Below are positions 19,987 through 29,743 of a DNA stretch of 64,000 bases, in pieces (the first letter of the stretch is position 1; every line of letters starts with the position of its first letter). The notes beneath the pieces are model-generated. The model had not been told where the DNA came from. It was given only the letters and a program-made list of their open reading frames with translations, and searched no databases. The stretch covers positions 868,001-932,000 of the forward strand of contig PUDQ02000001.1 in the NCBI GenBank assembly GCA_002964805.2, in the 5' to 3' direction. This DNA is from Trametes villosa (lineage: Eukaryota; Basidiomycota; Agaricomycetes; Polyporales; Polyporaceae). Position numbers and translations under genes: made by a program.

Positions 19987-22638
19987 TCACCAGAGCGGCT
20001 CAACGTCTGTCCATCCCCGCTGCCGCTGCTCCCAGTACCCGCCCTTGTACACCCACTCGTCGCCCTCCTGGCGAAACCAGCGCGGGGCGGCCTCCCGCCC
20101 CTGCGCGCGGCGCTCGCGCTGCCGCTCCTCCACGCGCACCTTCTCGCGCTCCGCGCCGTCGAGGTCGCCGTTCTCGAGCGCGCGCACGTCCGGCCGGAAG
20201 CGCGAGTCCGTCGGCGGGAGCTTGCCGTCGAGGTCCGGCGTGAGCTCGTTGAGCGTGATGCCGAACGCGGTGAAGCCGTAGTACTGCCCTGCGTTCTTCG
20301 CGAAGGGCGTGATCCGCCAGAGCACGTGCAGGTGCGACGAGTCGAGCTTGCGCGCGACCTGCTCGTCCCATTTGCCCTCGAGATTTGCGACGGCCTCGCC
20401 GGAGGGCGAGTTCACGACGCCCGAGACGACGTTCGTCGGGCCCCAGTAGCCGCCCTCCTTGAAGTCTAGCGTGCATGAGTCTCCGCGGGTGGTGTTCTTG
20501 ATCACCATCTTCCCGATGTGCTCGAGGTACTTGGTGCCCATCATGAGATTCCGAATGAATGAAGAGGGTCGTGTCCTACAAAGCAAGTGAGAGCCAATAA
20601 GCGCATCATCGCAATAGTTACTGACCACTGATAGTGTTCCTCCCCGAGTTTCAGGTGTATCGTTCCTTGTGGTATAATCTCCATACTCTTCCCTATGTTA
20701 GAAGTTCGGTCAATCTCCGGGTGCAGAGTCGGCGGGTGAGCGTTTACCCCAGAACTTCGTTTTCCCGCTCGCAGTAGCGTAAAGCTCCCAGCCCTCGCCC
20801 TCGGCGTGCCACGCCATTATGACGGGGTTGTGGCAAACTTTCTCCGCGATGAAGTGCATCCTTACTTCCTCGAACGTCTCCGCGAGCATGGGGTTGCTGA
20901 TGGCGCAATCATCGTTACACTTTGCCGGGTGATACCGTGTTTAGGGCGCTTACAATCCTTTACGGCCTGTTCTATGTTTGGTGTTCGCGTATGTTGACAC
21001 CGCAAAGGCGGCAACGTAGGATATTCGCTCTACAGGATCCTGGCTTTGTACTGCTTGCGCGAGGAGATCGTAATATTCGAGCTCTTCTGCGGCCTTCTGG
21101 AGCATCGTGAGAGGTTCATTGAAGGTCACAGGCAGGGCGACCTTGGACAAGTCCTGTAACACATGTCAACAATGCCGGAACGGCAGCTGGACGGAAGAGC
21201 CTACCTTTCCGACGTTCTTCTTGAGAACCGCGAAGAGGCTGCCTTCGTCGCCCACTGGCCCGGAAGGCAGCGTCGTTCTGCGGTGTACAACCATGGGTTC
21301 TTCCGTGAGGCTCTTCTCGGCGGAGTCCTCGGACTCGCTGTCGGTATCCATCCCCGTGCTTGAGCCCGCTTCCGTTGCGTCCGTGCTTGCTTCCGTACGA
21401 TCGGTAAGGCGGGAGTCCGTTGCAAAGAGGTTATCTTCCTGGCCCTCCTCTGCTGCTGGAGTGACGTCGAGCGTGTACTCCTCGGGACCGTCGTACTCTG
21501 GCGCGTCGAACCAGACGCTGCTCCCGCTGCGCGTGCTATGCGCCGACATGCGCTTATGTCCCGGGCCCGGCGTCGTCGGCGTGTGCACCTCGTCCTCCTC
21601 TTCCGCGGTGCTGGGCAGGGGCGAGCCTACGGTCCCGGACGCGGTGGTGTCGATGGAGGGCTTCGACTGGAACGTCTTCCCGAGCGCCGCGTGCTGGTTC
21701 TTCAGCTGCTCCACGGCGGTCGCCATGCGCCCCAGCAGCTCTGACGACGAGGGCGACTCCGCCGCGCCGGGCTCCGGCACGCCGAGATGCGATGACTCGT
21801 GGTGATGCCCTGCGGCGGCAAGGCAAGCGTCAGAGCGAGCCCTGAGCGCGGCGGGGGCGTTGCGACACACCCTTCCTGAACAGCCCGAGCACGCCGTGTT
21901 CCCTGCTGTGCCCGCCCTCGGATCTGGAGCGGGTGCTGGACCGCTTGCGCCGTTTCTCTTCCTCCTCCATGGAAGTTAGCGCGTCCTCTAGCTCTCCGAT
22001 GGTCTGTACTGTCTGTTAGCCCACGGTCTTTGCAGTCTCGCGTGCACGCACATTGCCCATCTCCTCCACGAGAACGGCAACCCTTCCCAGCTGGATATTG
22101 CCTCGCGTCGCCGAGCGCGCCAGAGACGATCGTCTAGACTTGGGCATCTCCTGTGCAAGTATCTTGCTGTGTGCGTTTCAGCCACCGTATGATAATCCTC
22201 CACCTACAGCTGATTGGACTGACCGGAACGCCGCCATCCACGTATCGAAGTCATCCTCGCTGAGACACTTGATGTGGAAGGTCGCGTTGTGCGAATCTAT
22301 GTGGATCTCTCTCCTCCCGCGAGCAGTGGTAACAGCGGACTGGGCGACGGACACCTGGTCCCGGGTGGGCTGTCCGGGTTCGAAGGAGTAGGAGAGCAGG
22401 CCGGTGTTGTACAGCGTGAAATACCGACGTGCAAATCCTGTGGGTAGTCAGCACATTGGTCCCCATCTCATATTATGCTCTGCTGCGGACCTTGCATCCG
22501 TTTGCGCCGTTTCTTCAACACCCATCCTTCGAGCAAGATATTCCCTGCGACTGTGGAGGGAGTGACAGGTCTCCCTGGTACTGTTGACGCAAGAGAGGCA
22601 TTGACGGCAAGATGTACCGTGCTAGCGTGTTGCTGCAT
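19987..22638 (-). CDS. Oxysterol-binding protein-related protein, Osh3 type
   Basis: Lipid-transfer protein of the ORP family, expected at ER-plasma membrane contacts. The ATG at 22638 starts MQQHASTVHLAVNASL. A PH domain follows near residues 30-130 (ILLEGWVLKKRRKRMQGFARRYFTLY to EDDFDTWMAAF). The middle is polar and disordered, with an FFAT-like motif VWFDAPE at 21496-21516 for VAP/Scs2 binding. The ORP domain starts DLSKVALPVTFNEPLTMLQ and reads ETFEEVRMHFIAEKV, HAEGEGWELYATASGKTKFWG and KEGGYWGPTNVVSG; it ends WTDVEPLW at 19987. The fingerprint EQVSHHPP is replaced by EKVCHNPV, so the second His is missing. The PH sequence and the H-x-NPV-like box made me choose Osh3 over sterol-carrying ORPs. 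Introns are short and canonical. Confidence 0.88.
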
Positions 22639-23197
22639 GTCGGAGGGGGCGCGCAGAGGTTACGAAGAGGCAGAACAAGAAAGTGAAGCGAGTAACGAGC
22701 GAAAGAGGTGCGATCTAGTGCATCGACGAGGGAGCGGGCGGAGTGGTGTTAAGTAGGATGGGCGTAAGCGGCGTAGAGAGCAGGCTAGAGCCAGGGCATC
22801 GGCGTCGCAGCAGCCACCGCTATGCGCATGCAATCTCTGCTCTGCCTGCCGCCACCGCAACATTAATGGGCGGAGCGCTCGGCCCCGCCATGACCTCACT
22901 CTCTCGTACCGGGCTCCGGACGGGTATACACAGGGGCAAGCTACTTTACCCAAACCGCACTTCTCAGGGGGCTATAGGACGCGGCCCGAGTGCGGCACTG
23001 TACCAGCTATTCCAACACCAATATTCATAGCTCAGTATACGGATGTACAAGTGCGAAAACGGGAACAGCGACGAAGAGAATCGGTAAATTATCGTAAATC
23101 GAGGCCTATCGTGAAGTGCGCTCGCGGGCTCGAGGAGGAAGGGGTAACCGGAGGTCCTGGACTGTCATCAACGCAGACATAGCGTCTTCGGGCGGGC
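22639..23197. promoter_or_regulatory. Upstream region of the oxysterol-binding protein gene
   Basis: The 559 bp lie between the Osh3-type start (22638, minus) and the stop of YPT7 (23198). It should hold the promoter of the former and the YPT7 3' UTR end... of the upstream tandem gene. I see no TATA box, repeat or additional gene. Confidence 0.45.
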
Positions 23198-24157
23198 TCA
23201 GCAGTTGCAGCCCACGCCCTGCGAGCTCTCCGAGTCGATCCGGATCGGGTCCGGGTAGTCCACGTACCTGCCCTCCGACGTCAGCGGACAGTCACGGATA
23301 AATGTGCGAGCAGGGGGCACTCACAGCTGGTCGTCCTGTTCTTGCTGCAGCGCGTTCTTGGCCACAGTCTGGAACGCCTGCTCGACATTGATGGCCTCCT
23401 TCGCGGAGGTCTCGAAGTAGGGGATGTTGCCCTTGGACTGGCACCAGGTCATCGCGCGCTTCTGGGTGACCTATATAACAAACAGACACCGAGTTAGCAT
23501 TTGGACACGGTAGGGGCAGTATGGGTGCCGTACCTGACGCTTGCTCTCCTCCATATCAATCTTGTTCCCGAGTACAACGAACGGGAAGTTCTCCGGGTCA
23601 TGTGGGCTGGCCTGGATGAGGAACTCGTCGCGCCAGCTGTCGAGGGTCTCAAAGGACTTGGCGCTGTTGACGTCGTACACGAGTACGCAGCAGTCCGCCC
23701 CACGGTAGAATGCCACCCCCAACGACTGGAAACGCTCTTGGCCCGCGGTGTCCCACAACTGCCCACGGCTCAGAGAACCGTACCACAATGAAGGATAATG
23801 CAGCTCACCTGCATGGTCACAAGACGGTCGTCCACCATGACCTCCTTCGTGAGGCTGTAGGTAGGGACGCTAAGAGGGGCTCAACACGAGATGCGCGGCG
23901 GAGAACGTACAAGTCTGCGCCAATGGTGGCCTTGTACTGGTTGCTGAACCGCTTGTTCACATACTGGTTCATGAGCGAAGTCTTGCCGACTCTACCACCG
24001 ACCACAATCATCACGACCTGCTCAGTCCGCGCGCCCCCCAGCAATCAACGGACGACATACCCGCTATCACCTAGGATGATAACCTGCACAACGCGTCAGC
24101 CTTCCCAGCAGCACCAAATGTCAACGTTTGCCCTACCTTGAGGAGAACACGACCCAT
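23198..24157 (-). CDS. YPT7: Rab GTPase Ypt7 (Rab7)
   Basis: Vacuolar/late-endosomal Rab needed for vacuole fusion and for autophagosome-vacuole fusion with HOPS. The start at 24157 gives [15 protein letters not shown], where the P-loop [15 protein letters not shown] is assembled over introns. [14 protein letters not shown] is the switch I effector loop; [32 protein letters not shown] includes switch [16 protein letters not shown] and [15 protein letters not shown] supply the guanine-specificity motifs. The tail [12 protein letters not shown] ends with a CxC double-prenylation signal just before TGA (23198-23200). All nucleotide-binding residues are present. The [13 protein letters not shown] and YKATIGADF signatures separate Rab7 from other Rabs. 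It is divergent from ATG16, 241 bp away. Confidence 0.96.
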
Positions 24158-24398
24158 GGCGAGCTCGGAGGATGTACAGAGGGGGGCGGTGGGCGGGTAG
24201 GACGGAAGAGGAGGGTGCAGGGATATGTGGACTCGTAACGGCCACGGGCGTCGACGACACCGGCGCTCCCGCCGCGCAATCTCAGATCTCAGATCCCGCG
24301 CTCATTCGAGCTCCGTCGAGGCGCCCACCGCTGCTGCTCGACCCTGCCACGATCCCTCCATCCGGCCAGTCCTCTCCCCCTCCTCCCCCGCCGCCCCC
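24158..24398. promoter_or_regulatory. Bidirectional promoter YPT7 / ATG16
   Basis: Only 241 bp separate the two start codons, so the 5' UTRs and core promoters of both must lie in this stretch. It is GC- and C-rich near the ATG16 start (runs of CCC/CTCC). No TATA box is obvious. Both genes act in autophagy, so shared control would make sense, but that is inference. Confidence 0.55.
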
Positions 24399-25414
24399 AT
24401 GGCCGAGCCGACCTGGCAGGAAACGCTGCGGCTGCGGCTCGTCGAGCGCAACGCGCGCGAGTCCTCGTACGCGCCCGTCATCGAACAATGTACGTGCGCC
24501 CGCTGTGCACGCGCGGCGGCCTCTCACCCGCCTCCCCCCTGGACGCAATCCCAATGTGAACGCTGAAAAGATCGCAGATTGGCGCAGCAGACGAAGCTGC
24601 TGAAGGAGCGCAATGCGTCGCTCCTGCGGGCGATGGGCTCCGCGCGCCCGAACCCGAGCAGTTCTACTGTGTTCGTCCCCGGCACGGGCGAGGAGTACGT
24701 GATACCCGTTCTCACGCGACAGGCGAGGTTGCTAAGTGCGAGGATGTAGCAATCCCGTGCGAGCCGCGTATATCGCCTCCCTGGAGTCTCAGATATCGTC
24801 ATTGCGGGACGAGCTCGCGACGGTGTACAAGACGCAAGGCCAGAACGCCCAGAGGCTGCTTGCGATGAACGAGACCCTCCGCGAGAAGGAAGAGATGTCG
24901 CGACTAGACTCGGAGAGCCTACGGAAGGCGCGCGATGAGATCGCTGTGCTCCGCAAAAAGGTCGAGCAACATAGCGAGTTGATGGCAGAGAAGGATAGGA
25001 CCGCCCAGGTGAGTTTGGGTCGCGGCTTCCCATTGCTTCTTTTCATGATGTGCGCTCTAGATCCTACACGATGAGATCAATACCCTGCAGCTTGAACTCA
25101 GCCAAATCGAGGAACGCAACCAGACACTCACGAAGGACAACGCGAAGCTGCTGCAGCGATGGCTGGACGCAAAGCAAGCAGAAGTCAACAGGATGAACGA
25201 GGCGAACGACTTCTACGAGGACATGCAGACGCGACGCCAAGCAGCGCTGAACAACCACGCAGGGGCGAACGGGGACGACGCGGGAGATGCGTCCTCGACA
25301 AACGGCAGCGTGTCGGGAAACGGGGGGCCGAGGTCGGAGACGGGGGGAACGACGACGACGGATGGGACGCCATCTCACGCGGAGACGGACGTGAATCTGA
25401 CACCGAATGGCTGA
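24399..25414 (+). CDS. ATG16: Autophagy protein Atg16
   Basis: Coiled-coil subunit that dimerises and binds Atg5 of the Atg12-Atg5 conjugate, directing Atg8 lipidation at the phagophore. The start at 24399 gives MAEPTWQETLRLRLVERNARESSYAPVIEQY, the Atg5-binding helix. The first intron must end at ...gaaaag so that YRRLAQQTKLLKERN follows. A long coiled coil covers NPVRAAYIASLESQISSLRDELATVYKTQ through LQRWLDAKQAEVNRMNEANDFYEDMQ. The tail is Gly/Ser/Thr/Asn-rich and disordered, ending ETDVNLTPNG at 25414. There is no WD40 region, as expected for fungal Atg16 (metazoan ATG16L1 has one). Residues LLQRWL...K...MN...N match the family signature near the coiled-coil end. Confidence 0.9.
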
Positions 25415-26044
25415 TGGTGGACGATTGAGACTGTGTGTGTTACGCTCCTGCTATTGCACAACTACCCGCCCCGCCCCTTCTTACACCCTCTCCTTTGGAT
25501 ACCCAGCATTCTAGATATCCTACGCTTTGCTTACGGTTCCTCCAGACGTAATCATCCTAACGTCCCTATCTGCGGTCTCGACGCTGCTAATTGCGCTCTT
25601 CGGACGGATGTACTCTTTGTTGTGCGTTATATATTCGCTCTCCGGGCTTTCTCAAGTGTCTTCCAATTGTCTGCATCTGCTAAAACTATCCAGCATAATT
25701 TAAGAGTCCATTTCACAATCGAGGCAAGACCGGGCAGCCGCAGGAGGTTGGCATGAGCGCCTACGCACGTAGATGCCGAGAAGCCGATCACACCTGCCGC
25801 CAGGAATGGCCTCACGCCGAACCGAACAGGAAGGTGACGTGGTTGAGGTTGACGGTGTCAGCCCCATCGTATCCCAACATAAGGTCGGGCACCCCGGGGT
25901 TGGCCACTTCACTCGACACTTCTCCTCCGACCACCACCAAGGCGTCTCCAGTACCGCCCTCTCTTCCGCCCCTCGTTGTGCCGCCTCTTGTCCTGTATCT
26001 CTAACCAACACAGCCTACCCCCGACACACAGCCTATCCTCTAAC
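25415..26044. other. Intergenic region, ATG16 3' flank and secreted-protein promoter
   Basis: The 630 bp hold the ATG16 3' UTR and then the 5' flank of the secreted-protein gene at 26045, whose last 100 bp are C/T rich. No ORF, TATA box or repeat that I trust. Confidence 0.45.
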
Positions 26045-26928
26045 ATGCGTACTCCCAGCCTCGCCTGTGCCCTCTTCGCGGCCGCAGCCACCCTCGTCAG
26101 CGGCGCACCTCTTCCTTCGGGTAGCTACAACTCGGACGTCTTTGCTGCCTCCCAGCCCAACTCTCCGTCGGCGCCCGCGCACGACGCAACCGTCCCTCAC
26201 ACGCGCCCTCGCATCGGGATCAAGGAAATTCGCGATGCCCTTCCAGACCACCAGCCCCAAGTGTGGGTTGAGCACACGTAAGTGCAACGCCCCAAGTCTC
26301 TTTCGCTCAAAACTCATCATGGCTTGCAACAGGATCGCTCCGAGGGCTCTCGATGCGCACGCCTTGAACGGGGACGCATACTCCGGCGCTGCGAAGGACG
26401 TTGACGGCAGCTCTGTCACGAAGTGAGCCAAATCCCGCCGCGCACCCCATAGCCTTGCTGACGCCTTTCGCTCCAGCGACGCTCAGAGCCTCGAAGTCGT
26501 CAAGCGGACGGACGACGACGGCACGCTCGGCGGGAACGCCCACAGCGGGAACAGCGGCCCGGTGAACGGCGGCGACGTCGTGAACGAGGGCGACAACTTC
26601 GGCATGCCGACGCTCATGAACATGAACTCAAACAACGCCGGCGGCGGCGGCGCCTCCGAGTCGGGCTGCGCCGCCGGCGGGCGCGGGAACGGCGACCGCG
26701 GCGCGGGCGGGAACGGCTACTCCGGAGACTCGGGCGAGGCGCAGGGTGGCAGCGTCATGAACTCGGGCGGTGTCATGAACTTTGACTCTAGTACGTGTGG
26801 TCCTCGCGCTCGGGGCGGGTGTTTGACGTTCGATGCTGATGTTTGCGTTCGTAGACAACGCCGGTACCGCTGGAACGTCGAAGACGGGTTGCGCTACTGG
26901 AGGCGATGTTACCAGCAACGGCCAGTAG
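26045..26928 (+). CDS. Secreted Gly/Asn-rich protein with duplicated modules
   Basis: Third member of the paralogous family with genes at 13408 and 14452. MRTPSLACALFAAAATLVSGAP is the signal peptide. After introns near 26279-26333 and 26424-26476, the mature protein is a Gly/Asn/Ser-rich repeat array. GGNAHSGNSGPVNGGDVVN (26529-26585) and GGNGYSGDSGEAQGGSVMN (26706-26762) are copies of one 19-residue module. Between and after them, SNNAGGGGASESGCAAGG and NNAGTAGTSKTGCATGG form a second duplicated module with one Cys each. The protein ends DVTSNGQ with TAG at 26926-26928. The pattern looks structural (surface or cell wall) rather than enzymatic. I cannot name the family. Confidence 0.75.
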
Positions 26929-27036
26929 TATCACGGGGTGTTGATTGATATTCCGCATTGCGATCCCGTGTATAATATACCCGAATCCCCACGAGCATCC
27001 ATGAACGCCCGACGTGTGCTTGTATGCGGTCCTTTC

Positions 27037-27071
27037 GAGCAGTGAGCAGCGAGCAGTGAGCAGTGAGCAGT
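27037..27071. repeat. Short 7-bp tandem repeat
   Basis: Five head-to-tail copies of gagcagt, the second with one change (gagcagc), lie in the gap between the 26045 gene and the F-box gene. It is probably a small minisatellite formed by slippage. No coding role. Confidence 0.85.
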
Positions 27072-27146
27072 GAACGCATATAGTACCGGGATTTCAGCAG
27101 CTTCGATGTACGTGACACGTTCATGCTGTCCTATGTAACAGAAGTA

Positions 27147-28655
27147 CTACTTTTCGAATACTGTGATCTCATCACCTTCCTTCATGACCTCCACGAAGCG
27201 CCTCGCGCGTCGGTGGTCGGGATACCATAGCAGGATCTCCGCCTTTAAGAGGGTGGGCGCAATTTCGACGACCTGCCGCCCGAAGCTGACAAGATTAATA
27301 TCCCTGTCGGGGTCTGGTGAACAGCCTGCCCTTTCTCGGTTCCGCCGCCGTGGGGCCTGAGGGCGGCGGATGTCCAGGTCTAGATGTTGGAGGGAAGGCA
27401 AACGGGCAAGAGCTTCAAGCGTGTATCCCTATGTAAAAGTTTGTCAGATCGAATACCGCACAGAAAGCGATTGAAGACTGCACACCGTCAAGACCTGGAA
27501 GTCGAAGGTATCATGTCCTTCGCCCGCCAATTCCGGCTCTATCCACAGCGAGAGATCCAGCGTCTTGAGCTCGGAAGTGCCCGCTGGATCCAGGAGGGCG
27601 ACGAGGCCGCGCTCGTCGTCTCCGAAGTCTTCTAGCGGGCCTACCATAGACATGCGCAAATATCCCGGCTTAGCTTCAGCGAGTGCCGCTCTGAGCATCT
27701 CTACGTGGCGGCTTTTGACCTCCCCCTCGATGGTGAGGCTCGGGATGCGGCACGTCAAGCCGAGGATGTACAGCGCGAGCACGCTGCCCGTGTACTCCTC
27801 GAGGCGCGCCCAGCTCCCGTGTGCCCGCTGGTCATCGAGGTTGTGCAGCCGGAGTCCGTCCCACTCCACCTCCGCGTCGTCATCCAGCCCCTCCTCCCAA
27901 TATGTCTCCGTGCTGAGCACCGCGAGGTTCGGGCACGACGCGATCCACGGCCGCAACACGGGCCAGTCGTCCGCGAGCCGCAGGCAGCGGAGCGCGGGGT
28001 ACGCGGGTAGCGGTGGGTACGCGAAGCCTGCTTCGGCCCCGTGCGGGGAGCTGAAGCGGCAGTCGAGGTCCTCGAGCGAGCCCGCGAAGGCTTGACAAAG
28101 CGCGAGCGGGTGGTACGTGGGGAGTTCGGCGGGCGTGAGGGCTTCTTCGAGGGCCGAGCTGTACTCGAAGCGCAGCTCCTCGAGAGAGGACTGCAGATTG
28201 AGCAGCATAGAGCGCGTGAGCTCCTCGGCGCCGGAGAGGACGAGGCTCCGGAGGGAGGTCAGGGCGGCGAAGGAGTTGGCGAGGGAGGGGTCGTGGGACT
28301 CTAGAATGAGCTCCGCTTCGGTAAGGGTGAGCGACTCGAGGCGAGTCAACCTGCCGAGGACCTCGACCAGTTGACGACCGACTCGTCTGGCGGGCTTCTC
28401 GTCGAGGGACAACTCGAGGTCGCGGAGGTGGCGTGTGCGGGAGATGTTGTCCGCGCGGAGGAAGTTGCAGAGTGATTCCAGTGCACTCGCATCCTGCACC
28501 TTCACGGCGCCTTTCAGGAGCAGCCTCGACCCCTGGTGGCGAAGGATGGAGCACGTCTGTGCCATGCGGGAGAGGGTACGCCTGTCACAGAAGGTCATGA
28601 CCTCGTGGAGGATGTCGTAGTCCAACCTGGGCAGATTTACAGCCATGGCATTCAT
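27147..28655 (-). CDS. F-box/leucine-rich-repeat-like protein
   Basis: Probable substrate adaptor of an SCF ubiquitin ligase. ATG at 28655 gives MNAMAVNLPRLDYDILHEVMTFCDRRTLSRMAQTC, a degenerate F-box (the next ATG is at 28646). The rest is leucine-rich: LRDLELSLDE, LESLTLTEAELIL, LRSLVLSGAEELT, LEELRFEYSS, LRCLRLADDWPVL. One clear intron near 27425-27480 joins FQVLT to GYTLEALARLPSLQHLDLDIR; the last exon ends EGDEITVFEK at 27147. Such F-box genes are greatly expanded in Agaricomycetes and evolve fast, so the target cannot be guessed. Confidence 0.75.
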
Positions 28656-29743
28656 TGTGTCAAGACGACCTGGGGAAGCAGACGTAGGTACATTTGGCTC
28701 TACCCCAGCAGAGTCAATATACGAAGTAGTAAGCTTACCGGCGTCTCTGATACAAGGTCTATCGTATGGCGGTCGCACCGTACAGAAGATCGGAGATTGC
28801 CAGATGTACTGGATGGTCAATGGGATGTTGACTAAATACCATCAGTCTGTCTGCTCTGTGCACTGACGATGATTTGACTTACCTGTTCTTCACGGTGCGC
28901 AGCGTGCCTTTGGGTGAGAGACAGACGATGGCTCCAGCATGTCCCTACTTATCCGCAGGAGCAATACGTCCGACGTCCAAAGAGCCACAACGCTCTCTGC
29001 TGCAGCGGTTGCCATGCCGGCGCGACAACGCGAAGCCGTAGCTTCCCTTCGAGTTCATTGTGAAGGGGCCGACGTAGCTCCGCGCTCTCTTGTGGCCCAA
29101 CTTACGAGAAGATAGGAACGGCCGGCCTTTAGCCATCGCGCACATGGGCGAACCACAGCGTACGTCATCTTTAAGATGGGCAATTATGACCACCAAGGCC
29201 TTGAGCTGAGATTGCCTCAAGCGGACAACGGAGGTCTCATGGCGCACACAAGGTGGGAGGCTCGGACCTCCCAGGCTATTGTCGCAGGCATAGGGAGGCA
29301 GTGGCCTGGATTCGAGATGAGCTGCGATTCAGCATGCAGAGTAACAAGAAAGCCTTTACAGGAGTTGAACGTTGATTGGTAGACTGGCATTTGGTGAGCA
29401 AGCCCCGCGGCGCGGACGTACTACTAGATGCAGCGGAGTTAGGGAGCAGATGGCGGTTTGCGATAGAGTTGCCCCAGCGTCTATCTCCAGACGCCTGGGC
29501 GCGTCGAGTCGGCGGGGAATCGGGGGCGGATGATTGGAGGACGCGTGGAGTCACGTATACGCGAGTGTGACGCGAGTGGGGAATATAGCCGACCCTGATT
29601 TTCTGTTTTCCGAGTGACTCGGACTCGATCGGTCGGTGGTCGGCTTGCCTTGCAAGCTCGGATGCAGGGCTTGTACTTAGCTGCTTGCTCTCCAACTCGA
29701 CATCGCCGGAAGACAGGACTGCTGGTCTGCCCTTGTGCCCACC
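28656..29743. other. Gap upstream of the F-box and aconitase genes
   Basis: About 1.1 kb between divergent genes. The ORFs here are short, lack ATG starts or lack protein-like composition, and I identify no domain. The stretch just before 29744 should contain the aconitase promoter. Nothing else seen. Confidence 0.45.

Noticed and set aside
20000..20476. Open frame alternative to the oxysterol-binding protein C-terminus
   Set aside because: Composition is Arg/Gly/Ala-rich; the overlapping frame encodes the clear ORP domain.
27037..27071. CRISPR-like repeat
   Set aside because: The 7-bp units are contiguous with no spacers; a eukaryotic minisatellite.
28945..29247. Possible small minus-strand gene between the F-box and aconitase genes
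   Set aside because: No convincing signal, domain or splice structure; composition not protein-like for this genome.
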